Of a stretch of 64,000 bases of DNA, positions 1 to 10,500 are shown piece by piece. The notes under the pieces are model-generated. The model saw only the letters and a program-made list of their open reading frames with translations, was not told where the DNA came from and searched no databases. Numbering within the stretch: the first letter of the stretch is position 1; each line of letters starts with the position of its first letter. The stretch is from Pithys albifrons albifrons (Eukaryota; Chordata; Aves; Passeriformes; Thamnophilidae): NCBI RefSeq assembly GCF_047495875.1, contig NC_092486.1:1896479-1960478 (forward strand), read 5' to 3'. The position numbers and the translations under genes are program-made.

Positions 1-1735
1 TTTTAGGAAGGCTTGGTTTTATCCTGGGGGCCTCTGATTAACTTTTAGGAGGACTTGGTTTTATCCTGGGGTGGTCAGTTTAATCCTGAGGGCTCTGGTT
101 AAGTTTTAGGAGGGCTTGGTTTTATCCTGGGGTGGTCAGTTTAATCCTGAGGGCTCTGGTTAAGTTTTAGGAGGGCTTGGTTTTATCCTGGGGTGGTCAG
201 TTTAATGCTGGGGGGCCCAGTTAATTTTTAGGAGGGCTTGGTTTTATCCAGGAATGGTCAGTTTAATTCTGGGGGAGTCTGGTTAAGTTTTAGGAGGGCT
301 TGGTTTTATTCTGGGGTGGTCAGTTTAATGCTGGGGGGCTGTTTAACTTTTAGGAGGGTCCAGTTTGATGCTGGAGGTGCCCTGATTTAATCCTAAGGGG
401 CCCCAGTTAAGTTTTAGGAGTGCTTGGTTTTATCCTGGGGTGATCAGTTTAATCCTGAGTGGCTCTGGTTAACTTTTAGGAGGGCCCAGCTTTATTCTGG
501 GGTGATCAGTTTAATCCTGAGTGTCTCTGGTTAAGTTTGAAGAGGGCTTGGTTTTATCCTGGAGTTTTCAGTTTAATCCTGAGGGCTCTGGTTAACTTTT
601 AGGATGGCTGAGTTTAATTCTGAGGAGTCCAACTTAATCCTGGAGGGGTCCTGGTTTAATCCTGGAGGGCACCTGGTTAAATGTTGGAGGGTCTGTTTTA
701 ATTCTGGGTTGGTCACTTCAATTTTAGGAGGACTCAGTTTAATTCTCAGTAGTCCAGTTTGATCCTGGAGGGGTTGTTTTAATCCTGGGAGCCTCAGTTT
801 AATTTTGGGGGAGGGGGATTGGTTTAGTGCTGGGGAGCCTGGTTTAACCCTGGAGGGGTCCCAGTTTAGTTGTGTGGGACCTACTTTAATTCTGAGTGGG
901 CACAGTTACATCCTGGGGAGCCCAGTTTAATCCTGGAGGGAACCCCAGTTTAATTCTGGTGAGCCCAGTTAAATCTAGGCAGATCCAGTCTAATCTTAGT
1001 TTAATTCTAGAAAGGCCCCAGCTAAATTCTGAGGTCCCAATTTAAGTCTAGGAGGGCCAGGTCTAACTCTGGTGAGCCTGGTTTAATACTGTAAAGGTTC
1101 CAGTTTAATCTTGGGAGGCCCCAGTTCAACTCTAGGAGAGACCAGTTTAATCCTGAATGGGGCAGTGTAACCCTGGGGACCCCAGTTTAACTCAGGTAGA
1201 GCCCAATCTAGTCATAGGAGGGGCCTGTTTAGTTTTGGGGTCCTTGTTTAATCCTGGGGGAGCAAGTTAAATCCTGGTGAGAGCCCAGTTTAATGTTGGG
1301 GAACCCAGTTTAATTCTACTAGGGTCAGGTTTAATTGTGGTGAGCCCAGTTTAATCCTGTAAAGACTAATCTTGAGGACTCCAGTTTAACTCTAGAAGAG
1401 CCCAGTTTATTTCTGAAGGGCTTGCCTTAATCCTGGGGAGCCAGTTTAATTCTAAGGTGGCCCCACTTTAATACTACAAAGGCCAGAGTTAAATCTTGGG
1501 AAGCCAAATTTAGTCCTGGAGACCTCAGTTTAATTCTGTGAAGGCTCCACTTGAATTTCAGAGAGTTTAATCCTGGGAGTGGTCAGCTTAATTCTGGTGG
1601 AACCCAAATTAATTCTGGGGTGTCTGATTTAACCCTGGTGAGGCCAATTAGATCCCAGTTTAATCTTGAGGAATACCAGTTTAATCCTGGGGAGATCCTG
1701 ATCTAACCCAAAGTTCTGGGGCCCCTCTCACCCTC
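1..1735. repeat. Degenerate minisatellite in FIGLA upstream intron
   Basis: The first 480 bases are a tandem array with a 61-bp period; the phrase ttttatcctgg starts at 59, 120 and 181. Further on it decays into shorter, roughly 20-bp sub-units built on gtttaatcctgg followed by a G/A-rich spacer. It lies directly upstream of the bHLH exon of FIGLA, so it is most likely intronic. No exon carrying the basic region of FIGLA could be found in it. Confidence 0.85.
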
Positions 1736-1769
1736 TAACTGGGTCCCTCAAGGTCCTCCCTTATTCTCT

Positions 1770-1862
1770 AACAGGGGTCCCCCCTGGGGGTCTCTAACTG
1801 GTCTCTGGGGGTCTCTAACTGGTCTCTGGGGGTCTCTAACTGGTCTCTGGGGGTCTATCGGG
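1770..1862. repeat. Short tandem repeat before FIGLA bHLH exon
   Basis: About four copies of a roughly 22-bp unit containing ggtctctaactggtctctgg lie immediately upstream of the acceptor of the bHLH exon. Their pyrimidine-rich stretches precede the acceptor cag at 1887-1889. Confidence 0.8.
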
Positions 1863-1889
1863 GTCTCCTCGGGGTGTTCTGTCTCCCAG

Positions 1890-2033
1890 ATCCGGAACCT
1901 CAACAGCGGCTTCTCCCGGCTCCGGACTCTGGTGCCGCTGGTGCCCCGTGACCGCCGGCCCAGCAAGGCAGACACGCTGCGGGCAGCGGCCCAGTACATC
2001 CGCCTGCTGCGGGGGGTGCTGCAGGACTGCCAG
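1890..2033 (+). CDS. FIGLA: FIGLA exon: helix-loop-helix
   Basis: 48 codons between acceptor gtctcccag (ends 1889) and donor gtgggc (2034). Residues 1-15 form helix 1, DRRPSKAD the loop and [16 protein letters not shown] helix 2. The last 39 bases of this exon are the seed of the tandem array that follows. Confidence 0.88.
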
Positions 2034-3952
2034 GTGGGCACCCCCAAACTGACCCCCCAAAGCCCCAGTACATCCCCTCTGCTGTGGGACTGCCAGGTGG
2101 GCACCCCCAGATTGACCCCCCAAAGCCCCAGTACATCCCCTCTGCTGTGGGACTGCCAGGTGGGCACCCCCAAACTGACCCCCCAGGCCTCCCAGTACAT
2201 CCGCCTGCTGCGGGGGGTGCTGCAGGACTGCCAGGTGGGCACCCCCAAACTGACCCCCCAAACCCCTTCTGACCCCCCCAGTACATCCCTTTGCTCAGGG
2301 ACTGCCAGGTGGGCACCCCCAAACTGACCCCCCAGGCCCCCCAGTACATCCGCCTGCTGCGGGGGGTGCTGCAGGACTGCCAGGTGGGGACCCCCAAACT
2401 GATCCCCCAGACCCCCCAGTACATCCCCTCTGCTGTGGGACTGCCAGGTGGGCACCCCCAAACTGACCCCAGACCCCTCCTGAATCCCCTCACTACATCC
2501 CTCTGCTGCGGGTTGTGCTCAGGGACTTACCAGGTGGGCACCCTAAAACTGACCCCAAAGCCCCAGTGCATCCCTCTGCTGTGGGACTGCCGGGTGGGTA
2601 CCCCAAAACTGACCCCAAAGCCCCAGTGCATCCCTCTGCTGCGGGACTGCCAGGTGAGCACCCCAAACCCGACCCCAAACCCCTCCTGACTCCCCTAGTA
2701 CATTTGTCTGCTGTGGGGGGTGCTGCAGGACTGCCAGGTGGGCACCCCAAAACTGACCCCCGAACCCCTCAGTACATCCGCCTGCTGCGGGGGGTGCTCC
2801 AGGTGGGCACCCCCAAAACTGACTCCCAAACCCCTTCTGGCCCCCCAGTACATCCCTCTGCTGCGGGGGGTGCTCAGTGACTGCCAGGTGGGCACCCCAA
2901 AACTGATCCCAAACCCCTCCTGAAACCCCAGTACATCCCATTGCTCAGGGACTGCCAGGTGGGCACCCCAAACTGAGCCCAACCCCCCAGTACAACCCAT
3001 TGCTCAGGGACTGCCAGGTGGGCACCCCAAACTGACCCCCCCAAACCTCGCCAACATCCAGTACCTTTGCTGCTCAGGTACTGCCAGGTGGACACCCCAA
3101 AACTGAACCCCCCATAATGTGAGGACTGGGAGGGACTGCTGAGGTGTTTCCCTGATATTTTTTCAGTTTGGAATTAATATTCAGGGGTTTTTTTAGTTAT
3201 TAAATTGTTGGGGGGCATTCCAAGACTGACCCCCCCATCTCTGGGACCCCCAAGACTGACCCCCCCCAAAACTGAGCCATCCCCCTATTTTAATACTTGT
3301 TTTAATTCCTTTTTTTCCCCCAGCAGCTCGATGCTGACACTGGGGGGGTCCCCCCGGGGGGGCCGCCTGAGAATCAGCCTGGCAGTGCCCCCCCGTGCCC
3401 GTGGGGACCCCCAGTCCTGCCCCCCTGCTCTGGGGCACCTCAGGACACCGGGGGGACGGTGAGTGGGGGTACCCTGGTGGGATGGGGGGACATCCAGGGG
3501 GGTTCTCTGGTGGGGTGGGCACTCGGGGACCCCTTGTGGGGCATCTGGGGGGGGGGGGGGGGGGGCAGAGCACCTTGGGGGGCACCCTGGGAATTTGGGG
3601 GGGCACAGAGCACCTTGAGGGGGCAGCTGGTGGGGGATGAAACACCTTGGGGAGCACCCTGGGAGTTTGGGGGGGGGGGGGGGGCAACAGAGCACCCTGG
3701 GGGGCCTCACTGGGGTATGGGGGGCACCTGATTTATACCGACACAAACGGGGAGGGGGCTTCAAATCACCTTTTCCCCCAAAACATTCCAAAGTGTGGGG
3801 GAAAAAAAATCTTTTTTTTTTCTTTTTAGGTTTTTCCTGTCAACCCCAAAAATCCGGGGGGGGTCGAGGGCGACCCCCCTGAGGTCCAAGTTCAAGGCTC
3901 CGCCCCCCATTTTTGGGGTCCCGCTCCTGTGCTGGAGCCCCACACCCCATGA
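1890..3952 (+). CDS. FIGLA: FIGLA, factor in the germline alpha (partial; three 3' coding exons)
   Basis: FIGLA is an oocyte bHLH transcription factor that pairs with E12/E47-type partners on E-boxes and drives zona pellucida genes. Three coding pieces fit: 1890-2033, 3324-3458 and 3830-3952. The first encodes helix 1, loop and helix 2 ([16 protein letters not shown], then [14 protein letters not shown]), matching the FIGLA type of bHLH. All three are phase 0 and join into 133 residues ending at tga 3950-3952. The basic DNA-contacting region and N-terminus are not in this exon and must lie left of the window. The two tail exons are Pro/Gly-rich and diverged, so they rest on frame and splice sites alone. 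The neighbour, ADD2 downstream on the same strand, matches mammalian synteny. No poly(A) signal is evident. Confidence 0.8.
2034..3110 (+). repeat. FIGLA exon-end/5' splice-site minisatellite
   Basis: About 15 extra copies of the end of the bHLH exon plus the first intron bases. The mark tgccaggtgggcacc recurs near 2094, 2155, 2229, 2304, 2380, 2443, 2530, 2588, 2649, 2733, 2802, 2882, 2959, 3014 and 3081, giving a mean period of about 70 bp. Copies at 2196-2234 and 2345-2383 keep the 39 exon bases unchanged, are preceded by cag and followed by gtggg, so each looks like a 13-codon mini-exon. Other copies have shrunk the exon part or changed the donor. Confidence 0.9.
3324..3458 (+). CDS. FIGLA: FIGLA exon: Pro/Gly-rich tail
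   Basis: 45 codons in phase 0, beginning [20 protein letters not shown]. The acceptor is a tandem NAGNAG site (cagcag, 3321-3326) behind a T/C tract, so a variant lacking the first Gln is possible. The donor is gtgagt at 3459. Little similarity to mammalian FIGLA remains; the call rests on frame continuity and splice signals. Confidence 0.6.
3459..3720. repeat. G-rich repeat in FIGLA last intron
   Basis: Repeats of a gggggcagagcaccttggg type (roughly 40-50 bp) begin right after the donor. Long G runs include one of 18 or more G at about 3548-3566 and another at about 3668-3682. Assembly accuracy in these runs is doubtful. Confidence 0.75.
3830..3952 (+). CDS. FIGLA: FIGLA terminal coding exon
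   Basis: Acceptor tctttttag ends at 3829 after an excellent T-tract. Phase 0 reading gives 40 residues (starts [11 protein letters not shown], ends VLEPHTP) and stops at tga 3950-3952. The frame agrees with the preceding exon without adjustment. Confidence 0.6.
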   Translation, partial: VFPVNPKNPGGVEGDPPEVQVQGSAPHFWGPAPVLEPHTP

Positions 3953-4034
3953 AACCAGCACCCCAAAATTGAGGGGTGAGGGGGGTCCATCACCCCTAAA
4001 ACGCGGGAGGGGGGGGGTGACGGGGGGGCAGAGT

Positions 4035-4205
4035 TGTGATTAATCTCTCTATGAAATCGTAATTAGCAATTAGCCGCCCCTCCCCCCCAGGTGATGGCCG
4101 ATTAATGATCGTGCCTATAAATCCCGATTTAATTGCACCACACAAAGCGACGTTCGGGGATGTCGGCGCCGCTTTGGGGGTTCCCGCGTTGTTTATTCGC
4201 AGGGA
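4035..4205. promoter_or_regulatory. Candidate conserved noncoding / promoter element
   Basis: This is a non-repetitive AT-rich island inside otherwise GC-rich, repeat-laden DNA between FIGLA and ADD2. It holds clustered homeodomain-type TAAT cores (gtaattagcaattagcc, gattaatgatc), a TATA-like cctataaatc at 4112-4121 and gatttaattg. It is followed by a CpG-rich stretch. It could be the distal ADD2 promoter, FIGLA 3' UTR or an enhancer; the sequence does not decide. Confidence 0.35.
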
Positions 4206-5210
4206 TCGGGTTCCCGGGGGGGGGTCCGGGGGGAGGGCGGGGCGGGGGGAGGTGCGGGGACACGCGTGGTGTGTCGGGGGGGTGGGGTGGGGTGGGGGGG
4301 CGGCCCTTTGTCAGGATGCTCTGAGGAGGAGGAGGAGGAGGAAGGTGGGTGATGGCAGCAGCCCCCGGCCGCAGCATCCCTGGGAGGGCGGGTGGCATTT
4401 GGAGGGTGGGGGGGTGCTGGGTGACCCCCTCCCTCCTTTCCCACCCCCCCTAATTTGGCTGCATGCAGGTGTGGGGGGGCTGCATCCCTCCCCTCCCCCC
4501 CTTTCCCAGGCCTTCATCCCTCGGTGGTACCCGACCCCACCCCTCCCCCCAGCCCATCCCCACCTCTCCGGGGGGGGGTTGATGCTGCAGCCCCCCAGAT
4601 CCATCCCGGTTTTCCCTTTCCCCCCCCGCCCTGCGGCTGCCGCAGCGGCGCTGGGCGCGGCGAGGGCGGAGGCGGCGGAGGGGGGGATGCTGGGAGGGGG
4701 CAGCTTTGGAGGGTCCCACCCCACCCACAGCCCCCCGGAGGGTGCTGGGCGGCCCTTAGAGCCCCCTCCGGCCCCGTGTTCTCCTGGGGGCACCGGGACC
4801 CCCCCGGATTTTATCCCGGCCGAGGTCCCCCGTCCTTCCCGCTGAGCCAGGTGTGCATCCAGCGGTGAAACTGGGGAGCTTCGGTCGGTGGGAGGGCTCT
4901 GCTTCCATCCCTAGTGATGGGGGGCCTGGGGGTCACCCCCCTTGGATTTGGGGGGTCACCTCCCTGTATTTGGGGGTCACCCCCATGGATTTGGGAGAAC
5001 AGCCCCACCCTATATTTGGGGAGGGGTCTGGACAGCAGCGCCCCCAAAGCGCCTCAGTGATGATGCCCTTGGGGAGATTTGGGGGGATCAGGGCCGGTGT
5101 TTTGGGGTCCCCGGGTGGGAGGTGGGGAGGGTTGAACCCCGGCACGTGTGATGGCACTGCAGCATCGCCCCCGGGGGGTGGGTGACCCCAATTCGGGGTG
5201 GGGGGTCACG
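4205..5210. other. GC-rich spacer, possible distal ADD2 5' region
   Basis: CpG-rich between about 4210 and 4860, with gaggagg and gcggcggagggg stretches, then short repeats of ggatttggggggtcacc at 4935-5000. An untranslated ADD2 first exon could lie here, since mammalian ADD2 uses separate erythroid and brain promoters with noncoding first exons. No exon boundary can be defended from sequence alone. Confidence 0.4.
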
Positions 5211-5214
5211 GGGT

Positions 5215-7150
5215 GCCCATGGGCTCTGTCCGTTCTCAGCTCTCATCGGTGCGCTGCGATGTGTCCGTTCTCAGCTCCCGTCGGTGCGCTGAGCTGTCAA
5301 TTCTCGGCTCCCGTGGGTGTGTTGAGTTGCCCCCGTTCCCAGCCCCTGCTCCCATGGGTGTGCTGAGCTGCCCGTTCTCAGCCCCTGCTCCCACTGGTGC
5401 ACCGAGCTGTGCCCGTTCTTTGCCCCCACCCACATCAGTGTGCTGAGTTTTGCCCGTTCTCAGCTGCCACCCCCATCAGTGCACTGAGCTGGACCTGTTC
5501 TCAGCTCACATGCCCATCAGTGTGTTGAGCTGTGCCCATCCTCAGCCTCCGGGCCTGTCAGTGCACTGAGTTGTGCCTGTTCTTAGCCACTGCTCCCACC
5601 GGTGTGCCAGGCTGTCTGTTCTCAGCTCCCATCGATGAGCTGAGCTGTGTCTGTCCTCAGCTGCCACTTTCATTGGCACACTGAGCTGTGCCCGTTCTCT
5701 GCTGTGGTTGCCATCACTGCACTGAGCTGTGCCCGTTCTCTGCTGTGGTTGCCATCACTGCACTGAGCTGTGCCCATTCTCGGCCGTTGTTGCCATCACT
5801 GCACTGAGCTGTGCCCGTTCTCAGCCGTGGTTGCCGTCACTGCACTGAGCTGTGCCCGTTCTCAGCCGTGGTTGCCGTCACTGCACTGAGCTGTGCCCGT
5901 TCTCAGACGTGGTTGCCATCACTGCACTGAGCTGTGCCCGTTCTCAGCTGTGGTTGCCATCACTGCACTGAGCTGTGCCCATTGTCTGCTGTGGTTGCCA
6001 TCACTGCACTGAGCTGTGCCCATTCTCGGCCGTTGTTGCCATCACTGCACTGAGCTGTGCCCGTTCTCGGCCGTGGTTGCCGTCACTGCACTGAGCTGTG
6101 CCCGTTCTCAGCCGTGGTTGCCATCACTGCACTGAGCTGTGCCCGTTCTCAGCCGTGGTTGCCATCACTGCACTGAGCTGTGCCCGTTCTCAGCCGTGGT
6201 TGCCATCACTGCACTGAGCTGTGCCCGTTCTCAGCCGTGGTTGCCATCACTGCACTGAGCTGTGCCCATTCTCAGCTGTTCCATTGGTGCACTGACCTGT
6301 GCTTGTTCTCAGCCACTTCTGCCACTGGTGCACTGAACTTGCCTGTTCTCAGCCACTGCACTCATCGGTGTTCTTGGCTGCCACTTCCATCACTGTGTCG
6401 AGCTGCCCGTTCTCAGCTTCCATCGATGTGCTGAGCTGTGCCCATTCTTGGCCATTGCTCCATGCATTGAGTTGTGCCCACTCTCAGCTGCTGCTCCTCC
6501 CATCAATGCACTGAGCTGTGCCTGTTCTCAGCTCCCATCCATTAGTGCACTGAGCTCCCCATTCTCAGCTGTTGTTGCCATTACTGCACTGAGCTGTGCC
6601 CGTTCTCAGCTGTCAAGCCCGTCACTGTGCTGAGCTGTGCCCATTCTCAATCTGTGCCCATCACTGCGCTGAGCTGTGCCCGTTCTCAGCCTCTGTGCCC
6701 ATCACTGTGCTGACCTGTGCCCGTTCTCAGCCTCTGTACCCATCACTGCCCTGAGCTGTGCCCATTCTCATCACTCGAGCCCATCACTGCGCTGAGCTGT
6801 GCCCGTTCTCAGCTGTTGTTGCTATCACTGCGCTGAGCTGTGCCCGTTGTCAATCTCTGTGCCCATCACTGCACTGAGCTGTACCTGTTCTCAGCCTCTG
6901 TGCCCATCACTGCCCTGAGCTGTGCCCATTCTCAGCCTCTGTGCCCATTCTCAATCTCTGTGCCCATCAGTGCACTGAGCTATGCCCATTCTCAGCCTCT
7001 GTGCCCATCAGTGCGCTGAGCTGTGCCCGTTCTCAGCCTCTGTGCCCATTCTCAATCTCTGTGCCCATCGCTGCACTGAGCTGTGCCCATTCTCAGCCTC
7101 TGTGCCCATTTTCAGCCTCTGTGCCCATCACTGCGCTGAGCTGTGCCCGT
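5215..7150. repeat. 41-bp minisatellite upstream of ADD2
   Basis: Tandem array of a 41-bp unit containing actgagctgtgcccgttctc; actgag falls at 5721 and 5762, exactly 41 apart. The core (about 5690-6270) is nearly homogeneous. Both flanks are degenerate and the right part (about 6640-7150) uses a variant with cctctgtgcccatcac. It ends about 250 bp before the ADD2 start codon. Confidence 0.9.
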
Positions 7151-7179
7151 TCTCGGCTGTTGCAATCGAAGTGTAACCG

Positions 7180-7398
7180 GAGTTGGGCGGTGCAGGCACT
7201 GCCCCCCCCCCCCCCCGCCCCGAGTGTCCCCAACCTGCCAATGCCACCCCCGCGGGGCACACGCCGGGCAGGGCGGGGCCCACCCGGGGCTTATCTCCGG
7301 GGTGCAGCTGCGGGATATTTTGGGTGCCTTCCCCCCAATCCGTGTTTTGGCGATGGTGCCGGGGGTGACGCCGCGCGTGGGGCCGCGTGTCGCGCAGG
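7180..7398 (+). promoter_or_regulatory. Candidate ADD2 proximal promoter / 5' UTR
   Basis: A CpG-rich, non-repetitive stretch just upstream of the ADD2 ATG. It has a GC box (gggcggggcc, 7271-7280) and a GATA motif on the minus strand (ttatct, 7291-7296). Beta-adducin is abundant in red cells, so a GATA/Sp1-type promoter would fit. Alternatively the bases before the ATG (cgcgcag) are a splice acceptor, but there is no good pyrimidine tract. Confidence 0.4.
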
Positions 7399-7569
7399 AT
7401 GAGCACGGCCGCCAGCCCCGAGCCCCTGCCCGAGCCCCCCGGGCCCCGCTGCGCCCCCCGGGACGACGCCGAGTTCCTGCGGGCGCGGGGCGGCGGCGGG
7501 GGGGACCTGCGCCAGGACTTCAACCTCATGGAGCAGAAGAAGCGGGTGACGATGATCCTCCAGAGCCCG
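7399..7569 (+). CDS. ADD2: ADD2 exon 2 (first coding exon)
   Basis: Residues 1-57 from atg at 7399. The variable Pro/Gly-rich start ends in the strongly conserved [20 protein letters not shown]. Donor gtgagc at 7570, phase 0. An upstream in-frame GTG (7387) was rejected because homology starts after the ATG. Confidence 0.93.
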
Positions 7570-10500
7570 GTGAGCCCTTGTCCCCACCCTTGTCCCCACC
7601 CTGTCCCCACTCTGTCCCTTCTGGCCCCAAAACCCCCATCTTGCCCCCAACCCCACTCTCCTGTCCCCCACTCTGTCCCCAAACCCCCTCTCTTGTCCCC
7701 AGCCTTCCTGTCCCCCACCCCATCTCCAAACCCTGCCCTTGGTGTCCCCAACCCCTTCCTTCGCATCCCCCACCCCATCCTGCCTGTCCCCAACCCCTTT
7801 CCCTCCTGTCACAGCCTTTCTGTCCCCAAGTTCAACCCTTTCATCCTCAACCCCACCCTTTGTGTCCCTGTCCCACCCCTCCTTCCCCCACCCCATCCCT
7901 CCTGTCCCCAAGCCAATCGATGCCACCAAGTGTTGGCTCTGTGCATGTTCCCACCTGGCAATGTCACTGTCACAGTGCTGCTGTCACTGAGCTGCCCGTG
8001 GCACTGCTGTCACTGTGCCACCAAGCTGGTGATGACACTGACACCAAGGTGGTAATGCCACCATCACTGTGCCACCAAACCAGTGGTGACACTGACACCA
8101 GTCTGGTGGTACCACCAAGCCAGTGGTGACAGTGACACCAAGGTGGTGAAGCCACCATCACTGTACCACCAAACCAGTGGTGACACTGACACCAGTCTGG
8201 TGGTGCTGCCAAGCCAGTGGTGACAGTGACACCAGGATGGTGATGCCTCCATCACTGTGCCACCAAGCTGGTGATGCCACCACCAAGGTGCCACCAAGCC
8301 AGTGGTGACACTGACACCAAGATGGTAATGCCAGTATCACCATGCCACCAAGCCAGTGATGCTGGCACCACCAGCAAGCCACCAAGCTGTCAGTGCCACC
8401 ATCACTGTATCACCAAGCTGGTGGTGTCACTGACAGTGAGCTGGTGGTGCCACATCACTGTGTCACCAATCTGGTGGTGCCACTGACGCCAAGCCAGCAG
8501 TGCCACCATCAGTGTCACCAAGCTGGTGGTGCCACTGACACTGAGCTGGTGGTGCCACCATCACTGTGTCACCAAGCTGGTGGTGCCACTGACGCCAAGC
8601 CAGCAGTGCCACCATCAGTGTCACCAAACTGGCGGTGCCACTGACACTGAGCTGGTGGTGCCACCATCACTGTGTCACCAAGCTGGCAGTGTCATTGATA
8701 CCATGCTGGTGGTGCCACTATCACTGTGTCACCAAGCTGGTGGTGTCACTGACACCGAGCTGGTGGTGCCACCATCACTGTGTCACCAAGCTGGCAGTGT
8801 CATTGATACCATGCTGGTGGTGCCACTATCACTGTGTCACCAAGCTGGTGGTGTCACTGACACCGAGCTGGTGGTGCCACCATCACTGTGTCACCAAGCT
8901 GGCAGTGTCATTGATACCATGCTGGTGGTGCCACTATCACTGTGTCACCAAGCTGGTGGTGTCACTGACACCGAGCTGGTGGTGCCACCATCACTGTGTC
9001 ACCAAGCTGGCAGTGTCATTGATACCAAGCTGGTGGTGTCACTGACACCAAGCTGGTGGTGCCACCATCACTGTCACCAAGCTGGTGGTGCCACTGACGC
9101 CAAGCCAGCAGTGACACTGTCAGTGTCACCAAGCTGGTGGTGTCACTGACACTGAGCTGGTGGTGCCACATCACTGTGTCACCAATCTGGTGGTGCCACT
9201 GATGCCAAGCTAGCAGTGCCACCATCAGTGTCACCAAGCTGGTGGTGTCACCATCATTGTGCCACCACAGTGGCAGTGCCACCACTGCCACACCACCAAG
9301 CCAGTGATGTCTCTGATGCCAAGCTGGCTCTGCCACTTCCACCAAGCCAGTGATGCCACCCTCTCCCAGCCCCCCATGTCCCCATTGGTGTCCCACTCCC
9401 CTCTCATGTTGTCCCCATGTCCCCGGGTGCCGCAGTCCTTCCGGGAGGAGCTGGAGAGCCTCATCCAGGAGCAGATGAAGAAGGGGAACAACTCGTCCCA
9501 CGTGTGGGCACTGAGGCAAATCGCTGACTTCATGGCCACCACGTCCCCTGCGGCCCTGCCCACCTCCCCCATGGGTATGTGGGGCTGGGTGGGCACAGGG
9601 TGGGCTGGGGACACTCGTGGGGGGTTTGATTGATGGGGGTGTAGGTGGGAAACCCCTAAAACCTTCGGAGTCACCAAAACCTTTGGGGGGCACCAAAATC
9701 TTTGAGGGTCACCAAACCTTGGGGTCACCAAACCTTTGGGGGCATAAAAACCTTTGGGACCTTGAGGGGCATCAAATACTTTTTTAGGGCCACCAAAATC
9801 TTGGGGACCCAAATCCTTTGGGGCCACCAAAACCTTGGGATGCAGCAGACCTTGAGGACCCCCCAAACCTTTGGGGTTATCAAACTTTCCAGACCTTTGT
9901 GGCCCAACAAACCTTGGGGACCCCAAAGCGTTTCAGGTCATCAAACCTTTGGTACCCCAGGGGGCCACCAAACCTTTGAAAACTCCCCAAAACTTTGAGG
10001 AACACCAAATCTCTGGGGTCACCAAACCTGTGAGGTCTTGGGGACACCCAAAACCTTGGGGGTCACCAAACCTTGGGGACCACCAAACCTGTGAGGTCTT
10101 GGGGACCCCCAAAACCTTGGGGGTCACCAACCCTTGGGGAGCACCAAACCTTTGAGGCCTTGGGGACCCCCAAAACCCTGAGGGCCACCAACCCTTGGGG
10201 ACCTTTAAAACCTTTGGAGCCACCAAACCTTGGGGACCACCAAACCTTTTTTAAGCCTTGGGGACCCCCAAAATCTTGAGGGCCACCGACCCTTAAGGAC
10301 CTTTAAAACCTTTGGGGCCACCAACCCTTGGGGAACCCCTAAAACTTGAGGGCCACCAACCCTTGAGGACCTTTAAAACCTTTGGGGCCACCAACCCTTG
10401 AGAGCCACCAAACCATGGGGACCACCAAGCCCACCCCCACAACCCTCCTGTCCCTGGTGAAGCCCCCCGTGGTTTGAGGGGGTCCCACCGCTGATGAGGG

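Noticed and set aside
8526..9149. 207-codon open frame with a 36-residue repeat
   Set aside because: It follows from a 54-bp period divisible by three inside ADD2 intron 2; similar openness occurs in other frames and no family is recognisable.
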